Shown here: positions 1-7,081 of the stretch, piece by piece
Layout: the number at the start of each line of letters is the position of its first letter
How positions within the stretch are numbered: the stretch's first letter is position 1
Source: Acidobacteriota bacterium
GTDB taxonomy: Bacteria > Acidobacteriota > Terriglobia > UBA7540
Assembly (NCBI GenBank): GCA_021827245.1
Contig: JAKAWN010000087.1
Location: 1 to 18,689, forward strand
Direction of reading: 5' to 3'
Length of the DNA: 18,689 nucleotides
Translations under genes and position numbers: made by a program
The notes under the pieces: model-generated
The model's input: the letters and a program-made list of their open reading frames with translations, nothing else
What the model was told of the DNA's origin: nothing
Databases searched by the model: none

Positions 1-321
<321 letters not shown>

Positions 322-331
322 GAGAGAACCG

Positions 332-367
332 GTTCCCGGAATCTGCCAAGCAGATTCGGCCGGGAAC
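332..367 (+). other. 16S trailer hairpin (probable processing stem or structured spacer)
   Basis: Just after the 16S 3' end, GTTCCCG (332-338) plus GAATCTG (339-345) pair with CAGATTC (351-357) and CGGGAAC (361-367). This gives a 14-bp stem with a CCAAG loop and a 3-nt GGC bulge on the right arm. No U-run follows, so it is not a terminator itself. It may help RNA processing or shield the 3' end; that role is inferred. Confidence 0.55.
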
Positions 368-441
368 ACACAGCTCGGTGACGTGGCTGCTCAACTCAGT
401 TGTCAAAGAAAAGTTCTCCGCTTTCAGTACCTTTCAGTTTC

Positions 442-472
442 AAAAAGGCCGCGAGCAATCGTGGCCTTTTTT
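442..472 (+). terminator. Intrinsic terminator of the 16S transcript
   Basis: AAAAAGGCCGCGA (442-454), GCAA tetraloop (455-458) and TCGTGGCCTTTTT (459-471) form a 13-bp stem with one G-T wobble, and the T-run 467-472 gives the U-tract. It is the strongest terminator-like structure seen in the window. It lies about 125 nt after the 16S 3' end with no rRNA or tRNA gene in between. The flanking A-run makes it potentially bidirectional, so it may also stop transcription arriving on the minus strand. Confidence 0.85.
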
Positions 473-898
473 GTCTGGAATGAAATTGCTGTCCACCAGG
501 ACATGCACAACTCCGATAACTCCCTTAAGACTCCAACGGAGTTGTGGAACCTACCCGGCTGTAACCCACGGAACGAACTCTTAGGAAGCGAGTATGAGGA
601 ATTCAACAACGGCTTGAAAAGCATACTCTTCCTCGACGCGACGACCGTGGACGACCCGTGGGGATAAGGAAGATTTACGCCCGCTTCCCCTTTAAGTCCG
701 CGGCTTCAACTGCTTCTTACCGCGTTGGGGGTGTCTGGTGGAGCTTCTGCACTTTCTCTGTTATGCATTGGTTTCGTCTTCCTGAATCGACGGTCAGGTT
801 TCGGCTGGCGTACGCGGTCGCCTATTCTTTCGTGCCAACGTCGTCCTTGACCGCCGGATCAGGCCCGTGACACATGGCGCACGCTTTGGCTGTGAACT
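473..898. other. Intergenic region without a recognised gene; contains a small heme-c-like frame
   Basis: About 425 nt between the rRNA terminator and the 3' end of the Tat-signal gene. Open frames here are short and unconvincing. The only notable item is on the minus strand: a frame ending with a stop at 822-824 reads KACAMCHGPD near 860-888, which contains a CxxCH heme c attachment motif. It has no upstream start or signal peptide, and an in-frame stop limits it to about 39 codons. It is either a decayed cytochrome c fragment or chance. Confidence 0.5.
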
Positions 899-2362
899 CT
901 ATTTTGGAAGCTCGCTGGTCTGGTAGATCCTGTTGTCTTCGGCGTCAAACCATTCGACCTTATGGCTCTTGACAGACTTCCTTGCGAAATTCCGCAGATA
1001 GTACAAGGTGGGTTCACTGATGTGCTGGTTGTTCAGGAACGGTTCCGTGTAGCGAATGTCGCCAAAGCGGGCATGGCCGATGTGGTGCTGTTGGCCGACG
1101 TGGTTGTCCCAGTCCACGCCTTCGGTGAGGAAGCCATAAGGGCCGTGGTGATGCTTAGCGGCGGCGCGCAGGATGACCAGCCCGTCCACTTCGTACTGCC
1201 GGCTCTTTGCCGCCTGACTGTGCCGGGTATCCCTCGCACCCTCAAAGTAGGCGAGAGCCGCCTCGGCGTTCTCCCACAGATACGCCGTGTTCCAAGACTT
1301 TTCCATGTAGAGCAATCCTCGGGTAGCCACTCCATTGCGGTCCCGGCGCATTTTGAACTGGTCAAGGCCATCGAGGCATTTTTCGTAGGCAAAGCTTCGG
1401 ATCGACTTGTCCTTCAGCACCCGGGAAACCGCCAGCAAGGTCCGAAAGCCTACGGCATAGGAGACATCTTCGTGAGCATCGTAGGTATCCTGATTGATGC
1501 TCCCGAAAAAACCGCCCGCACGGAGGAAGACCCCGGTCTTTTCGCGCAGATTCTTCGAGTAGTCGGCCAGCTTCAGGGCGGTCAGCGCAGCCTGCAATTG
1601 CAGAATGAACAATCCGTCGCCTGAGGCCTGCCACAAGGGATCGTGACCGCCTTCGGGCGTTCTAGGGTACACTCTCCCGTCGGGCGCTGTCCGGCGAGGA
1701 AACCAGCCGTTCGGTACCGGCTGCACGTGAGCATGAAGCCACTCCGCGCAGCGTGCCGCTGCCGCCTGCATCCTTCCGGCGCGAGAATCGCCCGCAAGCT
1801 GGCGGGCAAAGATCAGCAGTTGAAAGGCAATTTTGGCCATCGAACCCGGACAGAACCAATCGGAATTGTGCTTGTAGTTCAGGCAAAACCGCCCCGTCGT
1901 GGTCTCCCGATAGCCGCGAATGAACCCGGTCTTCTCATCAATGAAGCCGCCATCGAGTTGGTGTTCCAGAATACTCAATGATTTGGATTGCCAGTCGCGC
2001 CTTCCGAGAAACCTCCCCAGCATGTAGATCTCGTAGGAGCCGCCGACGCCATTGGCCGCCCATCCCGGCCCCTCCAAGTGGCCGAAATCATGCCAGCCCA
2101 TCACCTTGCCATCCTGGTCCACAAAACTCGAGATCGATTCAAGGTGGCCACGCTCATCACGCCGCAATGTCTTATCCAGAGTGAAATGAATGGAATCGAG
2201 CGCAGAGTCGACAACGGTGTATCGCGGATTCTCTGGAACATAAAAAGCCTGGTCTTGTGCAAGGAGATTTGAAACCGTGGATCCGGCGGAAAGCGCCAGG
2301 CTTGCCGTTGCCATGGCGGCAGTCTTGCCAAAATCTCTGCGAGAAAGGACATGCGTTTTCAT
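899..2362 (-). CDS. Tat-exported protein, possibly (alpha/alpha)6-barrel fold, function unknown
   Basis: A 487-residue protein. Residues 7-13 read SRRDFGK, close to the twin-arginine consensus SRRxFLK, followed by a hydrophobic alanine-rich stretch to about residue 35 (LLAQ could precede cleavage). It should be exported folded to the periplasm. The mature part is rich in aromatic residues and in alternating helical segments such as GSMAKIAFQLLIFARQL and SGDGLFILQLQAALTALKLA. That pattern is typical of six-hairpin (alpha/alpha)6-toroid glycan enzymes such as glycosidases, epimerases and lyases. I cannot assign a family or catalytic residues, so glycan activity is inference only. The start chosen is the ATG at 2362, just after AGAGG; an in-frame TTG at 2380 would only add six residues ahead of the Tat motif. 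It lies about 290 nt downstream of the PLP-enzyme gene on the same strand, too far to assume one operon. Confidence 0.85.
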   Translation of the reverse strand: MKTHVLSRRDFGKTAAMATASLALSAGSTVSNLLAQDQAFYVPENPRYTVVDSALDSIHFTLDKTLRRDERGHLESISSFVDQDGKVMGWHDFGHLEGPGWAANGVGGSYEIYMLGRFLGRRDWQSKSLSILEHQLDGGFIDEKTGFIRGYRETTTGRFCLNYKHNSDWFCPGSMAKIAFQLLIFARQLAGDSRAGRMQAAAARCAEWLHAHVQPVPNGWFPRRTAPDGRVYPRTPEGGHDPLWQASGDGLFILQLQAALTALKLADYSKNLREKTGVFLRAGGFFGSINQDTYDAHEDVSYAVGFRTLLAVSRVLKDKSIRSFAYEKCLDGLDQFKMRRDRNGVATRGLLYMEKSWNTAYLWENAEAALAYFEGARDTRHSQAAKSRQYEVDGLVILRAAAKHHHGPYGFLTEGVDWDNHVGQQHHIGHARFGDIRYTEPFLNNQHISEPTLYYLRNFARKSVKSHKVEWFDAEDNRIYQTSELPK

Positions 2363-2655
2363 AAGGCCTCTGCAACCCAATATGTTTAAAGATCTGTGAC
2401 GACCGGTCTGCCCGGCTGAAACGGCACACTAGCGACTCGGGAAGATTGTAACTCCAATCGAATTCCAAAAGCTTGCGTCGTGGCCTACGGACGGATCAGC
2501 AATGTCTGTGGATACCCGCTCAATGATGACAAGGCATCACTTGTTCCATGCTGTGACTCTACACCATCCCCCACTCATTCGAACTGAGTTCTAAGGACAC
2601 GGTTTCTTGGGCATGCAAGCCGTCCAGGAACATAGGCAGCGATTCCCAGCGCTCG

Positions 2656-3834
2656 TCAGAATTGGAGGGCCTGATCGAGGTCGTTGATCAGGTCCGAGGC
2701 CGCTTCAATGCCCACTGACAACCGCACCAGCCCATCGGAAATGCCGATGGCGCGGCGCTCGTCAGGCGGAACAGCCCGATGACTGGTTGAAGCCGGATGC
2801 ACAATCAGGGAACGCGTATCGCCCAGGCTGGCGGCACGGGAAAACAGCTTGACGCGATCCATCACCTTTTTGCCGCCTTCGTAGCCACCCTTCACTTCAA
2901 AACTGATCATGGCTCCGAACGCGCTCATCTGTTTTCTTGCGAGGTCGTGTCCTGCATGACTGGGCAGGCCGGGGTAGTTGACGTGCTGGACCTTCGAGTG
3001 GCCGGCAAGAAATTCTGCGATCCGCTGTGCGTTCGAACAGTGGGCGGGCATGCGAACGTGAAGCGTGCGAATCCCGCGCAGAATCAGCCAGGCGTTGAAC
3101 GGGCTGATCACACCGCCAAAATCGCGAATGATTTCATGAACCAGCAGCGAGATGTAATCGCGTGGGCCGACGATCGCTCCGCCCATCGCGTCACCATGTC
3201 CGCAAAGGTACTTGGTAGCCGAATGAACCACGACGGTGACACCTAAGCGCAGTGGCTGCTGTAGGGCAGGCGAAGCAAAGGTGTTATCTACCATGGTCGG
3301 GATTCCACGGGAGCAGCCGAGCGCAGCGACAGCGGCGATGTCAACCACGTCGAGCACGGGATTGCTGGGCGTCTCAAAATAGATTAAGCGTGTGTTGGGG
3401 CGCAGAGCCTTTTCAAAGTCTTGCACGCGAGTTGACTCGACAAAGGTTGCCGAAGCGCCCATTCGTGGCAGTTTGCGGTTGAGAAAATTGTATGTGGCGC
3501 CGTAAAGCGAGCGGGCCGCCACCACGTGATCGTCCTTCTTGACATAACCGAGAATGGCCGTTGAAACTGCTGCCATGCCGGAAGCTGTGGCCAGTGCCGC
3601 TTCACCTGCTTCGAGTGCTGCCATCTTGGCCTCAAGCGCATGGATCGTGGGATTGCCGTAACGCGTATACATGTACCCGGGCTTCTGCTCGCCATAGACC
3701 GCGGCCATTTCGTCCGCATCTGCAGAAACATATGTAGTCGATTGGTAGATTGGAGTGTCCAGCGCGTTGGTCGCAGGGCACGGGGCTTCTCCCGCATGCA
3801 CGGCCAACGTCGCGAAATTCAGCAGTTTTTCCAT
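2656..3834 (-). CDS. Cys/Met-metabolism PLP-dependent enzyme (cystathionine gamma-synthase/lyase or sulfhydrylase type)
   Basis: A 392-residue fold-type I PLP enzyme of trans-sulfuration. HSATKYL carries the Schiff-base lysine at about 208; YTRYGNPT (56-63) is the cofactor-phosphate Tyr/Arg motif; SGMAA (85-89), LYG (110-112, Tyr stacking on PLP), VDNTFASP (182-189, Asp for pyridine N) and SLGDTRSLIVHPAS near 336-349 are all present. Family members make cystathionine, homocysteine or methanethiol from activated homoserine, or degrade these. At the place where classic methionine gamma-lyases have a reactive Cys (LYGC) this protein has Ala (LYGA, 113), which argues against a typical MGL. Substrate cannot be fixed from sequence: metB, metZ and metC-like roles are all possible. 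The start ATG has a clear AGAGG six bases upstream. No other Met or Cys genes adjoin it. Confidence 0.93.
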   Translation of the reverse strand: MEKLLNFATLAVHAGEAPCPATNALDTPIYQSTTYVSADADEMAAVYGEQKPGYMYTRYGNPTIHALEAKMAALEAGEAALATASGMAAVSTAILGYVKKDDHVVAARSLYGATYNFLNRKLPRMGASATFVESTRVQDFEKALRPNTRLIYFETPSNPVLDVVDIAAVAALGCSRGIPTMVDNTFASPALQQPLRLGVTVVVHSATKYLCGHGDAMGGAIVGPRDYISLLVHEIIRDFGGVISPFNAWLILRGIRTLHVRMPAHCSNAQRIAEFLAGHSKVQHVNYPGLPSHAGHDLARKQMSAFGAMISFEVKGGYEGGKKVMDRVKLFSRAASLGDTRSLIVHPASTSHRAVPPDERRAIGISDGLVRLSVGIEAASDLINDLDQALQF

Positions 3835-3840
3835 CTATCA

Positions 3841-3880
3841 CCTCTCCGGAGTGGATCTCTTGCCATCCACAAGAGGATTC
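3841..3880 (-). promoter_or_regulatory. Candidate two-state leader controlling the RBS of the PLP-enzyme gene
   Basis: Read as mRNA on the minus strand, CTCTTG (3875-3870) can pair with CAAGAG (3862-3857), or GTGGAT (3870-3865) can pair with ATCCAC (3856-3851). The two hairpins interleave with no spare bases and are largely exclusive. The RBS AGAGG (3845-3841) can pair with CCTCT (3876-3872), which is free only when the first hairpin is open. This makes an RBS-exposed and an RBS-masked state. It matches no riboswitch class I recall; ligand and function are unknown. Confidence 0.4.
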
Positions 3881-3907
3881 ACAAAGGTTCGTTTGAGCTT
3901 CCTGCTA

Positions 3908-3936
3908 AGCGTACAGCGTCCGGCAGCGGATGGCAA
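3908..3936 (-). promoter_or_regulatory. Possible sigma70 promoter of the PLP-enzyme gene
   Basis: On the minus strand TTGCCA (3936-3931, 5/6 to TTGACA) is followed after 17 nt by TACGCT (3913-3908, 3/6 to TATAAT). Transcription would start near 3901, leaving a leader of about 66 nt that contains the alternative hairpins. The -10 match is weak. Confidence 0.22.
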
Positions 3937-4019
3937 AAACCTATGGCCGGCCCGAAGCGAAAGAGAGAGTCCGGTTCTGACGTGGTTCCGATGATGCCTT
4001 TTGGCCTTCGTCGAGACAC

Positions 4020-4048
4020 TGGACACCGCTCGCAGAAATGACTAGACT
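4020..4048 (+). promoter_or_regulatory. Possible sigma70 promoter of the lysW-like gene
   Basis: TGGACA (4020-4025, 5/6 to consensus) and TAGACT (4043-4048, 4/6) are separated by 17 nt. The predicted start near 4055 would give a short leader before the ATG at 4089. Confidence 0.32.
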
Positions 4049-4088
4049 TTTTATTGTTGATATTACGGCACGAACGGGGGGGTACGCG

Positions 4089-4271
4089 ATGCCGACCTGT
4101 CCAGAGTGCGATGCAACGATCGACATCGAAGAGGATCAGCTCGAAGAAGGGCAGACCATCGAATGTCCTGAGTGCGGGGCCGAACTCGAGGTAGTGAGTA
4201 CGGAACCTGTGGAGCTGGATATTATTGGAAACGGCGAGGAAAGAGACGATGATGGGGCAGAAGACTGGTGA
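4089..4271 (+). CDS. lysW: LysW-like amino-group carrier protein, lacking the C-terminal GE
   Basis: A 60-residue acidic protein. It has the LysW N-terminal zinc knuckle, CPEC (4-7) and CPEC (26-29), followed by GAELEVVS and PVELD, the conserved beta-core of LysW/ArgW carriers. In characterised systems (Thermus, Sulfolobus) LysX or ArgX ligates alpha-aminoadipate or glutamate to the terminal Glu of an EDWGE tail. The modified carrier then presents the substrate to LysZ, LysY, LysJ and LysK enzymes. Here the tail is AEDW followed directly by TGA, so the acceptor Gly-Glu is missing. No LysX or other partner is in the window. The start is the ATG at 4089, preceded by a G-rich GGGGGGG tract; an upstream in-frame ATG at 4038 would add residues absent from the family. 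The gene overlaps the next by 23 nt. The family call is firm; function as a carrier is doubtful unless the tail is restored. Confidence 0.88.
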   Translation: MPTCPECDATIDIEEDQLEEGQTIECPECGAELEVVSTEPVELDIIGNGEERDDDGAEDW

Positions 4272-4710
4272 AGGTTTTGCAGGAACGTCCTTTAGGTCCC
4301 AGACCGTTGGTTCCTCGCGGAGTCGTGCTGTCTTTTCAGGCGTCATGGCCAGAATTTGCGTTCTGGCACTGGCCTTCGCCACGCTAGGGCTGGCGCTTCA
4401 TCCGGTTCCTTTGATGGCGAAACGCCGGAAGCCACCGACCTCAAAGACGGTGGTGGGCCAAGTCTTCAATGCCTCAGGCAATGGCATCGCGGGCGCCGCA
4501 GTGGAAATGAAGGACCTGACCACTGGCAAGACATTGGCTATTTATACCGGCCCCCAGGGGCATTTCCAGTTCACGGACCTCAAGCTGACGCAGGATTACC
4601 AGTTTCGAGCCCACTACAAAGGCCAGTTATCTGAACTGCGCAAGGTCAGCTCCTGGGACACACGCACCAACCTGGTGATCAATCTCCACATCCCTCCGCC
4701 TAAAGATTAG
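4249..4710 (+). CDS. Small exported protein with carboxypeptidase-regulatory-like (transthyretin-type) domain
   Basis: A 153-residue protein. After an Arg/Ser-rich start, residues ~33-56 form a hydrophobic signal segment (ARICVLALAFATLGLALHPV) ending near PLMA-KRRK, a plausible signal peptidase I site. The rest (about 63-147) reads VVGQVFNASGNGIAGAAVEMKD and onward. This is the GxVxDxxGxPIxGAxV pattern of CarboxypepD_reg-like beta-sandwiches, which act as structural or binding modules in periplasmic and outer-membrane proteins, common in Acidobacteriota. No catalytic domain is attached. The start chosen is the ATG at 4249, with GAGGA eight bases upstream, lying inside the lysW-like gene, so translational coupling is likely. 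An alternative ATG at 4345 would give a more ordinary signal peptide. The exact role is unknown. Confidence 0.82.
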   Translation: MMGQKTGEGFAGTSFRSQTVGSSRSRAVFSGVMARICVLALAFATLGLALHPVPLMAKRRKPPTSKTVVGQVFNASGNGIAGAAVEMKDLTTGKTLAIYTGPQGHFQFTDLKLTQDYQFRAHYKGQLSELRKVSSWDTRTNLVINLHIPPPKD

Positions 4711-5014
4711 CGCGCAACCTGCCGTGCCACTCATATCCACTCCACCTCAAGCGCCTGTGTGAAGACTGCGGTCCTTGCACTGTAGCGGCGCTCCATGAGC
4801 GCCGAATCTATTGAATAACGAAGGCCGACGGTCGTAAACGGCCGCTACAATTGCAGTTTTCACTCAGGCTCCTTAAGTCTGGACCGAAAAAACATGGTAA
4901 GAGGAAGTTATGGTCTGGTGTTGACCTTCAGCAACCTGTGCCCAACAAGGAAGGTGGCAAATACTGTTCGTTGTCGGTTTAACGAACCTCGGGGATCGAC
5001 GAGACGGTCGTCAA
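4711..5014. other. Intergenic spacer between convergent genes
   Basis: About 300 nt between the 3' ends of the carboxypeptidase-regulatory-like gene and tyrS. Its main content is the nested inverted repeat at 4753-4869. No convincing gene or U-tract terminator is seen in the remainder. Confidence 0.6.
4753..4869. repeat. MITE/REP-like nested inverted repeat
   Basis: The outer arms 4753-4769 (GCCTGTGTGAAGACTGC) and 4853-4869 are inverted copies matching at 15 of 17 positions. Inner arms TGTAGCGGC (4781-4789) and GCCGCTACA (4841-4849) are perfect inverted copies. Between them sits an 8-bp hairpin CGGCGCTC-CAT-GAGCGCCG (4786-4804). There is no open frame. The layout suits a non-autonomous mobile or REP-type element; single-window data cannot show that it is repeated in the genome. 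Confidence 0.6.
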
Positions 5015-6325
5015 CTAATGGAAATTTAATACGACAGGATACTGACGTCGACCAACGCGGAAGGCAATTTCGGTGCTTTCCCCATGTCCGCGATAGTCGT
5101 AGGGATTGAATTCGTAGGTGGGACTCGTGATTCGCTTCCAGGTCGGTTGGCCGGGACCAACGACGGCCAGTGAAACAGCACCGGCTTTAATGAGGCGCTG
5201 GGCTTCCCTCTTGGATCTGCACAACTCCAGGCTTACAAGCCAATCGTCAAGCCTCGACCCAACTAGGAACACACGCTCGGGCGATCCAGCCCTCACAGAG
5301 AACTGGCCGGCCTCAAGGATTTCAGCGGTTGCAGAAGGTGCATCGGGATCGATACCTTTGTCTCTGTACTTGGTCTCAAAACTTGCCTGCGCCTGTGCAG
5401 CCTCGTCCGAGCCGTGGAAGTCGGTAATAATTCGCCGCGCCAGAGCCTTCTTTGCTTCGAAGGGATGCTTTTTGCCGGAGGCCACTCCCTTTTTCAGATC
5501 TTCCACTTCTGCCGGCGTGAGGTCGGTGAGCAACAAGTAGTAGCGCCACATCAGTTCATCGGAAATGGACATCAGTTTGCCGAACATTTCCTGTGGCGGC
5601 TCGTTGATTCCAACGTAATTGCCCAGGGACTTTGACATTTTCTGCACGCCGTCCAGCCCTTCCAGGATCGGCATCATCATGATCACCTGAGGCTCCTGGC
5701 CGTATTCCTGTTGCAGAGTTCGGCCCACCAGCAGGTTGAATTTCTGGTCCGTTCCGCCCAGTTCGACGTCGGCCTTGAGCGCCACCGAATCGTAGCCTTG
5801 CGCCAGCGGATAGAGCAGTTCGTGGATGGCAACCGGGCGCTGCTCCTTCATGCGCTTTGCGAAATCGTCACGCTCCAGCATTCGCGCCACGGTGTATTTG
5901 GAGCAAAGCGTGATCCAGTCACGTCCGGTCAGTTTTCCGAGCCAGCGGTTGTTGAAATCGACGACGGTTTTCTCGGGATCAAGGATCTTGAAGACCTGTT
6001 TCTTGTAAGTCTCGGCGTTGGCTGCAATCTCCTCGGGCGTCATTGGCCTGCGAGTGACATTCTGACCTGACGGGTCGCCAATCATGCCGGTGAAATCCCC
6101 AATCAGAAAGATCACCGTATGCCCCAGGTCCTGAAAGTGTTTGAGCTTGTGGATCAGAACCGTGTGGCCCAGATGGATGTCCGGCGCCGTAGGATCGAAT
6201 CCTGCTTTGACCCGCAGCGGAGCGCCCGTCTTCGCCGCTCGCTCGAGTTTGGAATACAGATCTTCAGCGCGGATGGTTTCTTCCGCACCCTTGGTGAGAT
6301 AAGCGAGTTGTTCGTTAAGAGTCAT
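5015..6325 (-). CDS. tyrS: Tyrosyl-tRNA synthetase
   Basis: A 436-residue class I aminoacyl-tRNA synthetase that charges tRNA-Tyr with tyrosine in the cytoplasm. The Rossmann fold carries [16 protein letters not shown] with the HIGH signature as HLGH (51-54), [10 protein letters not shown] (188-197, substrate pocket) and KMSKS (229-233). The C-terminus has an S4-type RNA-binding domain (about 358-400; [19 protein letters not shown]). Length and the HLGH-KMSKS spacing are those of the longer TyrZ-like bacterial branch. The start is set at the ATG 6325 because [13 protein letters not shown] matches the usual N-terminus; upstream in-frame ATG 6367 and TTG 6379 are possible, and no strong RBS decides. 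It follows purN by 64 nt on the same strand and is probably the last gene of the purF-lepB-purM-purN-tyrS cluster. Confidence 0.97.
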   Translation of the reverse strand: MTLNEQLAYLTKGAEETIRAEDLYSKLERAAKTGAPLRVKAGFDPTAPDIHLGHTVLIHKLKHFQDLGHTVIFLIGDFTGMIGDPSGQNVTRRPMTPEEIAANAETYKKQVFKILDPEKTVVDFNNRWLGKLTGRDWITLCSKYTVARMLERDDFAKRMKEQRPVAIHELLYPLAQGYDSVALKADVELGGTDQKFNLLVGRTLQQEYGQEPQVIMMMPILEGLDGVQKMSKSLGNYVGINEPPQEMFGKLMSISDELMWRYYLLLTDLTPAEVEDLKKGVASGKKHPFEAKKALARRIITDFHGSDEAAQAQASFETKYRDKGIDPDAPSATAEILEAGQFSVRAGSPERVFLVGSRLDDWLVSLELCRSKREAQRLIKAGAVSLAVVGPGQPTWKRITSPTYEFNPYDYRGHGESTEIAFRVGRRQYPVVLNFH

Positions 6326-6389
6326 CGCAAATGTCCGTGTCCAGAAGCCGTAGGTGTGTGAGGCCATCCTGTCCACCAAAAGGCTGGCT

Positions 6390-6992
6390 TCATTTTTTCA
6401 ACACCACGCGCCGGTCCTCGATGCGGATTTTATCTTCGATCAACAGGCAGATAGCTTCCGAATAAATCCGGTGTTCTTCTTTTAGGATGCGAGCCGCGAG
6501 CGTCTCCACTGTGTCGTCGTCGAGGACCGGGACAACTGCCTGGCAGACGATGGGTCCGGCATCCACCCCTTCGTCTACGATGTGGACGGTGCAGCCGGTG
6601 AATTTAACTCCGTAGTCGAGCGCCTGTTTCTGGGCGTCAAGGCCCGGAAAGGCTGGAAGAAGCGCCGGGTGGATGTTCAGGATACGCCCGGGAAACGATC
6701 GCACAAAGTACGGACTGAGAATACGCATGAAGCCCGCAAGGCACACCAGGTCAACTTGCGCTTCTTTGAGGGCGGCCACTACTTCCCGGTCATAAGCCTC
6801 ACGCTCCTTGCCTTTCGAGGGAATAAGAAGGGTCTTCAGGCCCAGTTCGCGGGCGCGCTGAAGGCCTGCCGCCTGCTCACGGTTGCTGATCACCAGGGCA
6901 ATTTTTGCTGGTATTTTCCCGGCCGCAACGTTGCGCGCGATCGCCTCGAAATTCGACCCTCGACCGGAAAGCAAAATGCCGATGTTCTTCAT
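6390..6992 (-). CDS. purN: Phosphoribosylglycinamide formyltransferase (GAR transformylase, folate-dependent)
   Basis: A 200-residue enzyme of de novo purine synthesis, transferring formyl from 10-formyl-THF to GAR to give FGAR. The N-terminal phosphate loop [11 protein letters not shown] (7-17) and the folate/catalytic motif [12 protein letters not shown] are clear. Catalytic Asn106, His108 and Asp144 (in [12 protein letters not shown]) fall at the same numbers as in the E. coli enzyme. Length is normal. The ATG has AAGG five bases upstream. It lies 89 nt after purM and 64 nt before tyrS, both on the same strand, so co-transcription is likely. Confidence 0.98.
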   Translation of the reverse strand: MKNIGILLSGRGSNFEAIARNVAAGKIPAKIALVISNREQAAGLQRARELGLKTLLIPSKGKEREAYDREVVAALKEAQVDLVCLAGFMRILSPYFVRSFPGRILNIHPALLPAFPGLDAQKQALDYGVKFTGCTVHIVDEGVDAGPIVCQAVVPVLDDDTVETLAARILKEEHRIYSEAICLLIEDKIRIEDRRVVLKK

Positions 6993-7081
6993 GGACCTTT
7001 ATCCACAGTGAACAAGAATACCCGCGCAACACGCCTCTTGTGCAAAGGCGAAATCATTCCGAAGGCCTGGCAACGGCGAGC

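Noticed and set aside
383..870. Open frames of 70-94 codons on the + strand across the rRNA terminator region
   Set aside because: One runs through the terminator hairpin, none has a convincing RBS, and the compositions are not protein-like.
962..1624. 220-codon + strand open frame opposite the Tat-signal gene
   Set aside because: It is antisense to a gene with a clear Tat signal and has no family resemblance; explained as a shadow frame in GC-rich DNA.
2573..2589. ACTCA-TTCGAAC-TGAGT, which resembles a tRNA T-arm (5-bp stem, 7-nt loop)
   Set aside because: The nearly invariant G53-C61 pair is A-T, and no matching acceptor, D or anticodon arms are found upstream. Treated as a chance hairpin.
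4038..4088. Upstream ATG extending the LysW-like protein by 17 residues
   Set aside because: LysW proteins begin directly before the first CPEC; the upstream stretch overlaps the likely promoter and leader.
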